Assembly: GCF_900114135.1 (NCBI RefSeq)
Contig: NZ_FORY01000002.1
Span: forward strand, 1-64,000
DNA: 64,000 nt
Source of the DNA: Celeribacter halophilus
Lineage (GTDB): Bacteria; Pseudomonadota; Alphaproteobacteria; Rhodobacterales; Rhodobacteraceae
Reading direction: 5' to 3'
Made by a program: the position numbers and the translations under genes
Notes under the pieces: model-generated
Database searches by the model: none
Seen by the model: only the letters and a program-made list of their open reading frames with translations
Told to the model about the DNA's origin: nothing
Part shown: piece by piece, positions 25,406-32,717 of the stretch
Layout: each line of letters begins with the position of its first letter
Numbering within the stretch: the stretch's first letter is position 1

Positions 25406-26182
25406 TCAATCCATCCCCAGATATGCGCTTTGGACTTCCGGATCGGCAGCGATATGCGCATAGCTGCCTTCGCTGATCTTCCGGCCATAGCTGAGCACGA
25501 CACATTGGTCGCACAAACGCTCGATCACGCCCATTTCATGTTCAATAATGATGATCGACAGTCCCCCCATGCGGTCACGCACGGCCAGAATATCATCCAT
25601 CATCTGGGCGGTTTCGTCATGTGTCATCCCTGCGGAAGGTTCGTCCAGCAACAGCAACTTGGGTTTGGAGATCAATGCACGGCAAATTTCGATCCGGCGG
25701 CGCTCGATCATGGGAAGAGAGCCGACTGGATCGAACATCCGGCCCGCCAGATCTTCGGAGAAGCCAGCCACGAGGTCCCGCGCTTGCGTGTAAAACTCTT
25801 CGACTTGGCCACGGAGGGCGCGACGTTGGAACAGGTTGAACCACAGGCCGGTATTCAGCCGTGCGTGGTTGCCGATCATGATGTTGTCAAAGATCGACAA
25901 GGGCAGGCACAGGCGCGAGCGTTGGAATGTCCTTGCAATGCCGGCCTCATACACCTTGCGCGCACTCATGCCGGTAATGTCGGCCCCGTCAAAATGCACT
26001 TCCCCCTGACTTGGGGCATAGATGCCTGTCATCAGGTTGAAGCTGGTGGTTTTGCCGGACCCGTTCGGGCCGATCAGTCCGATGATTTCGCCGCGTTTGA
26101 CTTGCATGTCGAACCCGTCGAGAGCGCGTACACCCCCGAAGTTTTTACCAAGGTTCTTAAATTCGAGAAGCACTTCGCTCAT
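25406..26182 (-). CDS. livG: Branched-chain-type ABC importer ATPase LivG
   Basis: A 258-aa ATPase with Walker A GPNGSGKTTSF, Walker B LLLLDEPSAGM and the H-loop His in IIIIEHEMGVIE. The ABC signature is unusual: GSLPMIERRRIEICRALI stands where relatives have LxYGQQRRLEIARAL, so the central Gly-Gln is missing. Activity may rely on the intact signature of LivF. It overlaps livM by 4 nt. Confidence 0.9.
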   Translation of the reverse strand: MSEVLLEFKNLGKNFGGVRALDGFDMQVKRGEIIGLIGPNGSGKTTSFNLMTGIYAPSQGEVHFDGADITGMSARKVYEAGIARTFQRSRLCLPLSIFDNIMIGNHARLNTGLWFNLFQRRALRGQVEEFYTQARDLVAGFSEDLAGRMFDPVGSLPMIERRRIEICRALISKPKLLLLDEPSAGMTHDETAQMMDDILAVRDRMGGLSIIIIEHEMGVIERLCDQCVVLSYGRKISEGSYAHIAADPEVQSAYLGMD

Positions 26183-27363
26183 TGTTCAGGCCTCCAGTTC
26201 GGGAAGTAGCTGCGGACTTTGCGGGGCATCAAGCCTTCAGGCCGGAAGAGAAGCATGAGGATCACAACGACGGAGAAGAGCAAGAAGCGATACTCCTGAA
26301 GGATTTGCAGTTTCTCGGGCAAAAGAACGACGATGACGGCTGCGAGGGCTGTGCCCCAAAGACTTCCCAATCCGCCGAGAAGAACGATCGCGACCATCAA
26401 GAGGCTGTCGGAAAAGCTGAAGCTATTGGGGGCGATGAAGCTGATCATCATGCCGTAAAGTGCGCCGGCTATACCGATGAGAATATTGCCGAATGTAAAC
26501 GCCAGAACTTTGGCGCGAACCACGTTCAAGCCAAAGCAGGCAGATGCGGTTTCATCCAGACGGACGCTGTCGAGGGTGAGACCAATCCATGAACGCTCAA
26601 GCCGTTGCACGAACATGAACGCAAGCGCGGCCAGTCCTGCGCCGAGAAGGGCGTAGTTGACGTAGAAGGACAGTTCCATGCCCATTAGCAAAGGGCTTGA
26701 GTTGAAATCCCAGCCAAAGGTTTTCATGGGGCCGACCATCAGGCCTTGTGGGCCACCAAGCACATCATTGACCTCGAGAAATGTCTTGAACATGACGCTG
26801 AACGCGATGGTCACCACGGCAGAGTAGTGACCGGCGGTGCGCACAACGGGCACGATCAACAAGCATCCGATCAATGCGGAGAAGACGCCGCCTGCGACCA
26901 GAATGAGGATGGGGGGCAGGGCGCTGTGATTGGTCAGAACTGCGGCGGTATAGGCGCCGACGCCGAAGAAGGAAGCGCCTGCGAAATTGACCATACCGGT
27001 CAAGCCAAACTGTGCGTTCAACCCGAAGGCGACAGTCATGTAGAGCAGCGTCGTGGTCAGCATTAACAGCGGGAAATGTTCCCCGCCTAGCAAAAAGATC
27101 ACACAGACCAAAGCCAGGAGAATAGCAATGTTCATGCTGCGCCCATGGTTGCGCATGGCCGCAGACATGCTCTTGTTCAGACCGGTTTTGCCCACGCCGA
27201 ACGCCGCCATAGCCGCGAGTGCGACCATGCCGAGCACGGCGATTTCAGAGTCGGCCAACAGGAATTGCCACCCGAAGAGTGCGATGGCGGCGATAACGAT
27301 GAGACCAACGGCCAAATGCGGAAGGCCCATCCAGCGTGTGTCAGGTATTGTTTTGTTTTGCAT
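26179..27363 (-). CDS. livM: Branched-chain-type ABC importer permease LivM
   Basis: A 394-aa inner-membrane permease. The start is MQNKTIPDTRWMGL. About ten hydrophobic segments are visible, with the family motif GLTGMVNFAGASFFGVGAY near the middle and ALAAVIVVLLPEKLQ late. Residues 60-80 form an unusually long soluble/TM linker (MAAFGVGKTGLNKSMSAAM). It pairs with LivH to form the channel. The stop overlaps livG by ATGA. Confidence 0.9.
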   Translation of the reverse strand: MQNKTIPDTRWMGLPHLAVGLIVIAAIALFGWQFLLADSEIAVLGMVALAAMAAFGVGKTGLNKSMSAAMRNHGRSMNIAILLALVCVIFLLGGEHFPLLMLTTTLLYMTVAFGLNAQFGLTGMVNFAGASFFGVGAYTAAVLTNHSALPPILILVAGGVFSALIGCLLIVPVVRTAGHYSAVVTIAFSVMFKTFLEVNDVLGGPQGLMVGPMKTFGWDFNSSPLLMGMELSFYVNYALLGAGLAALAFMFVQRLERSWIGLTLDSVRLDETASACFGLNVVRAKVLAFTFGNILIGIAGALYGMMISFIAPNSFSFSDSLLMVAIVLLGGLGSLWGTALAAVIVVLLPEKLQILQEYRFLLFSVVVILMLLFRPEGLMPRKVRSYFPNWRPEQ

Positions 27364-27374
27364 GTCAAAAGCCC

Positions 27375-28295
27375 TTAAACTCGGTCGCTGCTGCGTTCGG
27401 CAATCAGCCCGGTTGGTTTCCAGGCCATCAGCGCAATGACCACACCAAAGGCGAAGACGTCCTTGTATGCACTGGCAAAAGGCAATGCGACGGCGCCAAT
27501 GGTTTGCAGGCCTGCGAAGAGGAAGCCCCCCAAAATCGCACCGTAGATATTGCCCAGACCACCGATGATGGCGGCGCAAAACCCGATGAGGCCCAACAAC
27601 AACCCCATGCCGAAATTGACCTCATTGTAGTAAAGGCCATTCATGATTCCGGCAAAAGCCGCAGCACCCGAGCCAATTGCAAAGGTGACCAGCACAATCA
27701 TCGTGTAATTGATGCCCATGATTTTTGCGGTCTCCTCATCCTGTGCGACCGCACGGATTGCGAGGCCCAAACGGGTCCGGTTGATCACCAGATTCAATCC
27801 GATAATCACGGCAATGCCTGCGGCGACAAGGATGACACTGTCTGCGCGTAACGCAAAACCACCCAAGTCAACCGAAGCTGTAGGCAACAGGGCGGGGAAG
27901 GCTTTGGGGTTGGACCCGTCGGGGTAGAACAACCGCACAGCCTCGCGAATGGCTGTTCCGAGCATGAGGGTGATGAGAAGAATGTTGAGGGGCGGCGCCG
28001 ACTTTAACGGCAACACCAAGTAACGTGCGATGATCGCGCCAAGAGCGGCAGTGGTGATAATGGACACCACCAGAATTGCGGCAATCATGACCCAAGGGTT
28101 TTCGATCCCGAGAGACAAGAGACCGATATAAACTGTAAATCCCGTGAACGAGCCCAGCATAAGGACGTCGCCATGGGAAAACTTAATCACATCAAGCACA
28201 CCGAAAAATAGTGTGAAACCGACAGCCACGAGGGCGTACATTGTTCCTAACATGACACCGTTGGCCAGATACTGACCAAAGAGACCGATATCCAT
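27375..28295 (-). CDS. livH: Branched-chain-type ABC importer permease LivH
   Basis: A 306-aa inner-membrane permease. The start MDIGLFGQYLANGVMLGT has GGAGG upstream. Features include TLFFGVLDVIKFSHGDVLML (the family ATP-coupling motif) and about eight hydrophobic helices, ending AFGVVIALMAWKPTGLI. It follows the binding-protein gene by 67 bp and precedes livM by 11 bp. Confidence 0.9.
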   Translation of the reverse strand: MDIGLFGQYLANGVMLGTMYALVAVGFTLFFGVLDVIKFSHGDVLMLGSFTGFTVYIGLLSLGIENPWVMIAAILVVSIITTAALGAIIARYLVLPLKSAPPLNILLITLMLGTAIREAVRLFYPDGSNPKAFPALLPTASVDLGGFALRADSVILVAAGIAVIIGLNLVINRTRLGLAIRAVAQDEETAKIMGINYTMIVLVTFAIGSGAAAFAGIMNGLYYNEVNFGMGLLLGLIGFCAAIIGGLGNIYGAILGGFLFAGLQTIGAVALPFASAYKDVFAFGVVIALMAWKPTGLIAERSSDRV

Positions 28296-28362
28296 CGGGT
28301 ACCTCCAACAAGAGAAGAGGGCAGGCTGCAATGTGCGGCCCGCCCCGATAAGTTCCTATGAA

Positions 28363-29541
28363 TTACTTGCCTGTCAGTGTGCGCGTGCCATCGGCATATG
28401 CGCTATCTGACCAGACAACCCATTCACCGTCCTGAGCAACATATGGCGTAATCAGGGCAACGGTGTTCTGGCCGTGTTCGTCAAATGTGACAGGACCGGT
28501 GATGGAGGCGTGCTCCTGCACATCTGCAAGATATTCTGTCACCTTTTTACGATCCGCACCGACTTCTTCAATGGCATCCATGAGCAGGTTCATAGCCGCG
28601 AAGGAGAAAGGCCCGTAGGCTTCGAATGACTCGCCATATCCTTCTTTTTCATATTCGGCCATGAAGTATTCACCGCCCGGAAGTTTTTCAGCCGGTGCGC
28701 CTTCAAGGAAGGTGACGGTGCCTTCAGCCAGATCGCCACTCAAACCGGTGAAGTAGGATTCAGATTTGAGACCGGATGCACCTTGGAATTGAGCCTCGAT
28801 GCCCAGTTTGTCCATTTGTTGACGGATGCGAACGGCAAGAGGGGTCAGGCCACCGAAATAAACCACTTCGGGGTTCATCTGTTTGATTTTGGTGAGCTCA
28901 GCCGTGAAATCCTGTTGATCCGAAGTCACGCCGAATGTGCCAAGAATCTCGCCGCCATTTTCGGTCAGATATTTGGAGAAATATTCGTTGTGACCTTTGC
29001 CATAGTCCGTTGTGTCATGAATGATGGCCCAGGTTTTATATCCTTGATCGGTCATGAACTTGGCAGCAGCTTCGTTCTGGTTGATCATGGTCCCGTTGAT
29101 ACGGTGCACTTCGGTATAGTCGTTCCCGTAGGTAATGTCGGGCAGCACAGCCCCCCAGACAATCACAGGCAAGTTGAACTTGTGATAGATATCAACGGCC
29201 CCCATGGCGACAGAAGAACAATAGTGTGTCACAGCACCAAGAACATCGCGGCTTGCGGCGAGCTTTGTGGCGACTTGCACGCCGACGTTGGGTTTGCATT
29301 CATCGTCCAGAACTTCCAGTTCATATTCGTATTTGGCATCCGGGTCTTGATTGCGCAGCGCGACAGCAAGTTCGGCAGAGTTGCGGCCGCCAAGTCCAAT
29401 GCTGGAGACCCCGCCGGTGAGCGGGCCGATGAAGCCGACCTTTACGGTGTCCTTGGCCAGTGCCCCGTTTGCGAAGCTTAGGGAAAGAGAGGCTGCAAGC
29501 GCAGCGGAGATGAGTGTGCGCCGGTTTCCGGAGTGTGTCAT
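28363..29541 (-). CDS. Periplasmic amino-acid/amide-binding protein (LivK type)
   Basis: A 392-aa receptor of the importer. The start MTHSGNRRTLISAALAASLS follows GTGGGAAAACTGTC. Signal cleavage is probable after ANGALA, with mature KDTVKVGFIGPLTGGVSSIG typical of Peripla_BP_6. Other segments include VLDDECKPNVGVQVATKLA and INQNEAAAKFMTDQGYKTWA. It is the first gene of a seven-gene operon. The ligand is unknown. The amidase and deacylase downstream suggest an acylated amide rather than leucine itself. Confidence 0.88.
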   Translation of the reverse strand: MTHSGNRRTLISAALAASLSLSFANGALAKDTVKVGFIGPLTGGVSSIGLGGRNSAELAVALRNQDPDAKYEYELEVLDDECKPNVGVQVATKLAASRDVLGAVTHYCSSVAMGAVDIYHKFNLPVIVWGAVLPDITYGNDYTEVHRINGTMINQNEAAAKFMTDQGYKTWAIIHDTTDYGKGHNEYFSKYLTENGGEILGTFGVTSDQQDFTAELTKIKQMNPEVVYFGGLTPLAVRIRQQMDKLGIEAQFQGASGLKSESYFTGLSGDLAEGTVTFLEGAPAEKLPGGEYFMAEYEKEGYGESFEAYGPFSFAAMNLLMDAIEEVGADRKKVTEYLADVQEHASITGPVTFDEHGQNTVALITPYVAQDGEWVVWSDSAYADGTRTLTGK

Positions 29542-29644
29542 GACAGTTTTCCCACTTTTCATTCTATAAGGTTGCAGTAGGCTAAAAGGTGCCAACTGAT
29601 ACGTTTCATGTGTCTGTATGGAGAAAAAATTTGAACCACATTCA

Positions 29645-29671
29645 AATTAGTTGGAAAATTTCCAATTAATT
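29645..29671. promoter_or_regulatory. 27-bp palindrome between the transporter operon and the XRE-cupin gene
   Basis: Arms AATTAGTTGGAAA and TTTCCAATTAATT match as inverted repeats at 12 of 13 positions around a single A. It lies in the only intergenic space between two divergent units, making it the likely operator of the XRE-cupin regulator. Confidence 0.7.
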
Positions 29672-29754
29672 GAGAGATATTTTTATTTTGGTGAAAATAT
29701 GGGCGATTAATCACCCTTTTGTCATTCAAATGCCCATTGGAGAAGAACGACTTT

Positions 29755-30414
29755 ATGCCGGATTGCAAACCGCCCCATATTGTTCATACAGAAAACCAAG
29801 AAACCGCTGAAGATCGAAGGCCAGTCATGGAAGACTCTGATCAAGGACAAATGCCGATTCAGGACCTCGGGGCACGGTTGCGTGCGGAGCGTCAAAATAA
29901 AGGCCTTACGCTCAAACAGCTGGCTGACCGGGCGGGCTGTTCGCTTTCCATGCTCTCAAAAATCGAAACAGAACAGGCATCTCCGTCTCTTAAAACACTA
30001 CATCAGATTACGGCGGCTCTGGGCACGTCTATTTTACAACTGTTCAGGGAGGCGGGCGGTCAGGATGTCAGCCTCTATCGCCACGGAGAACGGCCTTCGG
30101 TCGTGGTGAGGCGGCAAAGTGACCAACCGGCTATCTACATTGAGCGCCTCTCCCCGACTTATGCAGGCACAATGCTTGATGCGAATATTCACACTCTCGA
30201 ACCCGGAGCGGACAGTGGCGGAGACATTCGTCATGATGGCGAAGAAATCGGGTATGTTCTCGAGGGGGCTGCCGAACTTTGCGTGAACGGTGAGGTTATT
30301 CCGTTGGTGCAGGGCGACTCTTTCTACTTCGCTTCTGCGCTTCCACATCGGTACCGGAATACTTTCGACGGCACGACCCGCATTCTATGGGTGAATACTC
30401 CGCCAACTTTTTAG
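29755..30414 (+). CDS. XRE-cupin transcriptional regulator
   Basis: A 219-aa regulator with an HTH_3 domain (LGARLRAERQNKGLTLKQL, then SLSMLSKIETEQASPSL) and a C-terminal cupin_2 sensor domain (HDGEEIGYVLEGAAELCVNG, then LVQGDSFYFASALPHRYRN). The start at 29755 has GGAGAAG upstream. It is divergent from the liv-type operon, with a strong palindrome between them, so I infer ligand-controlled regulation of that operon, as with PuuR-like regulators. Confidence 0.88.
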   Translation: MPDCKPPHIVHTENQETAEDRRPVMEDSDQGQMPIQDLGARLRAERQNKGLTLKQLADRAGCSLSMLSKIETEQASPSLKTLHQITAALGTSILQLFREAGGQDVSLYRHGERPSVVVRRQSDQPAIYIERLSPTYAGTMLDANIHTLEPGADSGGDIRHDGEEIGYVLEGAAELCVNGEVIPLVQGDSFYFASALPHRYRNTFDGTTRILWVNTPPTF

Positions 30415-30662
30415 GGCCGGGCCTCATAGCCAGCAATCACTCATCTCATCGCTATATTTGGAGCCTCAGCGTTTCAGAACTCTCGACCAAGATCAATGGG
30501 GCCAGTCTTTACCACACCCGCAGGATTGCGAAGATCGAGACACCACTTTTTTCGTAGGACGGGATGGGGCATAGCAAAAGCCATGTGTCACACCTTTGTT
30601 CGCACGCCAACCTCATTAAAGGCCTGTTTTCTCTGAAGTATTTGAGAAATAAGGGGAATTTA
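30415..30662. other. Intergenic region left of the satellite attL
   Basis: 250 bp between the regulator and the left att repeat. No genes or clear hairpins were recognised. This is chromosomal flank outside the integrated element. Confidence 0.4.
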
Positions 30663-30708
30663 TGGTGCTGCTGGAGAGAATTGAACTCTCGACCTCTCCC
30701 TTACCAAG
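30663..30708. repeat. attL: 46-bp copy of the tRNA-Thr 3' part
   Basis: TGGTGCTGCTGGAGAG...TTACCAAG is identical over 46 bp to 41057-41102, where the complete tRNA gene lies. The copy stops in the anticodon-loop region, so it is not a functional tRNA. Confidence 0.9.
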
Positions 30709-30741
30709 ACCGTATGCATTTTCATTTTCCTCTATAGGTTA

Positions 30742-31833
30742 CTAGTAGTTAGATGTTTTCACTGTATCAGGGTGTTCCCGATTTGTGTAGAATGAACGTC
30801 TGATTTCGTCCTCTGAATCGTCAGCGTGACTATATGTAGACAGCACCAACTGCGGCGAACTCCACCGGCCAGCCTTTGCGACTGTGACAGGATCTCGGCC
30901 TTGTTTTACCAAAAGCTCGGTGGCGAATCCGTGCCGCCCCACTTCGTGTGCGGTCAGTGATTCTATTCCTGCCTCTTTGCAGATTCTTTGCCAGCGTTTG
31001 ACGTAACCCGTTTTCGTGGCATATCCGAACACGCGCGGCTCCAAGCGTTCGCCCGTGTTGCGGTTCTTGGGTTGCTTTGGGTGAAGGTTGGCCAGCGTCA
31101 CCATCATTTCCTCTGAGATCGTGACCCATTGCTCAGGGTGCCCCTTTTGAGCCTTGAGGCGCACACGGCGGTTGGCAAGGTCCAGATCCTTAGGGCGGAG
31201 TGAAACGGCTTGATCTATGCGCGCGGCGGTTTCGCGCATGAATAGCGCCAATGCGGCGTTGTATGGATCGGCCACGGCGCAAAACTTGTCCATCCACTCG
31301 GCTGTGCTGTATCCGCGCGGACGGCGGCTTTGCTTGCCTCGCTCTATGTCGCGGGCAATGCGCTCGCGCTCGGTAAAGGCTTTCACCTTGAGGTGCGGGC
31401 CTTTGCCGAGGTCGTGCATGTTGTTAATCACGGCGCGCATGGGTGTAACCACCTGCCGCCATACGGTATCTGTGGCTGCGTCTGGCATCAGCTCAAGGCC
31501 GAGGTTCTTGATAAAACGCCCGGTGATTGTCCGAATGTCTTTTTTTCCGACCCACGGCTTTTCCTTGAGGATACGCGCAAGAAATTTCGCATCTGCCGGT
31601 TTGGGCTTGTATTTGAGAACCGCCATTTCAAACGTGACTACTTCCGATGCTTCGTCTCCAACGACGTAACGACGGCGCGCGGCTTCCTCGAACGCTTTGA
31701 TGAAGTCCCACGCGCCGCTTTCTGTAGGTGAGCCAGTGCTTTTTCGGATGTATTTTGTGATAGGCCGTCCGTTATATTCGACACGTCCTTGCGCCCAATA
31801 GACGCTTCCTCGTTTGTATGGTTTGAGCGGCAT
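30742..31833 (-). CDS. int: Satellite tyrosine integrase
   Basis: A 363-aa recombinase. The N-terminus KRGSVYWAQGRVEYNGRP is a short arm-type domain. Catalytic elements are ARIDQAVSLRPKDL (Arg I), TAHEVGRHGFATELL (His and Arg II, with one extra residue between them compared with the usual HxLR), AGRWSSPQLVLSTYSHA (Trp and nucleophilic Tyr). It ends 33 bp from attL, as expected for an integrase beside its att site. The first 196 nt overlap the upstream excisionase-like gene in another frame. Confidence 0.9.
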   Translation of the reverse strand: MPLKPYKRGSVYWAQGRVEYNGRPITKYIRKSTGSPTESGAWDFIKAFEEAARRRYVVGDEASEVVTFEMAVLKYKPKPADAKFLARILKEKPWVGKKDIRTITGRFIKNLGLELMPDAATDTVWRQVVTPMRAVINNMHDLGKGPHLKVKAFTERERIARDIERGKQSRRPRGYSTAEWMDKFCAVADPYNAALALFMRETAARIDQAVSLRPKDLDLANRRVRLKAQKGHPEQWVTISEEMMVTLANLHPKQPKNRNTGERLEPRVFGYATKTGYVKRWQRICKEAGIESLTAHEVGRHGFATELLVKQGRDPVTVAKAGRWSSPQLVLSTYSHADDSEDEIRRSFYTNREHPDTVKTSNY

Positions 31834-32033
31834 TTCTCAACGTCCTCCGCAATCTGGTCCATTTGTTCGCCAGTGATAAGAACTTGCCCGAAAAGTTTGT
31901 GGCGCGCACCCATTTCGTTTGCTTTTTTGCGGATCGTATCGGCCTTAATTGAAATGCCGCGTTGCGAAAAATAGCTTTCCCATTCCTGAGGTGTGCGCCC
32001 GTAATCAAGAATACGGCTTCCGGTTTGTTCCAT
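31638..32033 (-). CDS. Excisionase-like DNA-binding protein
   Basis: A 131-aa protein: MEQTGSRILDYGRTPQEWE, then ISIKADTIRKKANEMGARH and LITGEQMDQIAEDVEKCRS. The Arg-x-x-Lys-Ala-x-x-x-Gly-Ala pattern resembles excisionase/MerR-type winged helices in Rhodobacterales prophages. The C-terminal 60 residues are basic and Ser-rich and overlap the integrase start by 196 nt. It starts 4 bp after the 58-aa gene. The probable role is directionality of integration or excision. Confidence 0.6.
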   Translation of the reverse strand: MEQTGSRILDYGRTPQEWESYFSQRGISIKADTIRKKANEMGARHKLFGQVLITGEQMDQIAEDVEKCRSNHTNEEASIGRKDVSNITDGLSQNTSEKALAHLQKAARGTSSKRSRKPRAVVTSLETKHRK

Positions 32034-32037
32034 TGCC

Positions 32038-32214
32038 CTACACCTCGAACGCCTTTGCCAAAGCCTCAACATGCTTTGGGAAAAGTCTCATTTTGTTGCC
32101 AATAAGCGCAAAGGCGTGGATCTCGCGGGCCTTGCTGCGTATCCGGCGCGGGGAGGCGCGCCATTCCTCTGCGACCTCTTCCGGTGTTTTCGGGATCAAC
32201 GGTTGTTCTGGCAT
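32038..32214 (-). CDS. Small AlpA/excisionase-like protein, 58 aa
   Basis: MPEQPLIPKTPEEVAEEWRA, then SPRRIRSKAREIHAFALIGN and KMRLFPKHVEALAKAFEV. A single winged helix related to the next gene: both share a basic helix with Arg-x-x-Arg/Lys-x-x-Ala, a small-residue turn, then Gly-x-x-Met/Val-x-Leu. It leads the int operon and may be the AlpA-type activator usual in satellites. Confidence 0.65.
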   Translation of the reverse strand: MPEQPLIPKTPEEVAEEWRASPRRIRSKAREIHAFALIGNKMRLFPKHVEALAKAFEV

Positions 32215-32504
32215 TTGTCGGCCTGTTAAGTTACTGTATCTGTTAATTAAGTATCCGCTTAACAGCCTGTTTTGTCGTGCAAAAAATTGCCGTGCAAGCC
32301 ACGTTCAAAGCCGACTAAACCACGTCTAAACGCGCTTCATGCCGCCTTTGAAATATCATGGCCCAAAACCATTCCACGAATCGAAACAGAAACGGGCACC
32401 GCGCGGCCAGAAGGTCGATACTGCCGCCGTGCCCTGTCATGGTTTGCCCACTCATGACTAACGGGGTGCCATTTGCCTGCCGAGGCGCGGCGGCACCTGC
32501 CGTC
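32215..32504. promoter_or_regulatory. Promoter region of the int operon and 3' end of the head operon
   Basis: 290 bp with no gene of coding character. The part near 32230-32300 is AT-rich (TTACTGTATCTGTTAATTAAG) and should hold the promoter of the small-regulator/int operon. The head-gene operon ends at 32505. A GC-rich inverted stretch near 32490 could be its terminator. Confidence 0.4.
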
Positions 32505-32717
32505 TCACACCCCCTTAGAAGGTATGAGGCGCACCGCACGGGACGGCGTGCGGGACGCAATTGCAATCCGGCGTTCAAGGTCGGCCAAAGCTGCCGCCAT
32601 TTCCGAGTCCGTGGCATAGGTGATCTTGTGCCCGTCATATTCCACGGATCGGGTGCCGGTCGCGCGTGCCCTTAACAGGGCATCGCGCATGGTCTTTAAT
32701 TCATCGGCGGCAATCAT
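32505..32717 (-). CDS. Head-tail joining protein gpW
   Basis: A 70-aa protein MIAADELKTMRDALLRARAT, GTRSVEYDGHKITYATDSE, MAAALADLERRI. This is the gpW pattern of lambda: a helix, a beta hairpin with Arg-x-Val-x-x-Asp-Gly, and a second helix, with nearly the same length. GpW fills the portal channel and makes heads competent for tail joining. It is the last gene of the head operon and overlaps the capsid gene by ATGA. It supports the view that satellite heads are finished so they can accept foreign tails. Confidence 0.75.
   Translation of the reverse strand: MIAADELKTMRDALLRARATGTRSVEYDGHKITYATDSEMAAALADLERRIAIASRTPSRAVRLIPSKGV

Noticed and set aside
30663-30708. Second tRNA-Thr gene
   Set aside because: Only the 3' 46 nt are present; no D arm or 5' acceptor strand. 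It is an attachment-site copy.
32358-32675. 105-codon plus-strand frame in the satellite
   Set aside because: Overlaps gpW antisense and intergenic DNA; no supporting features.
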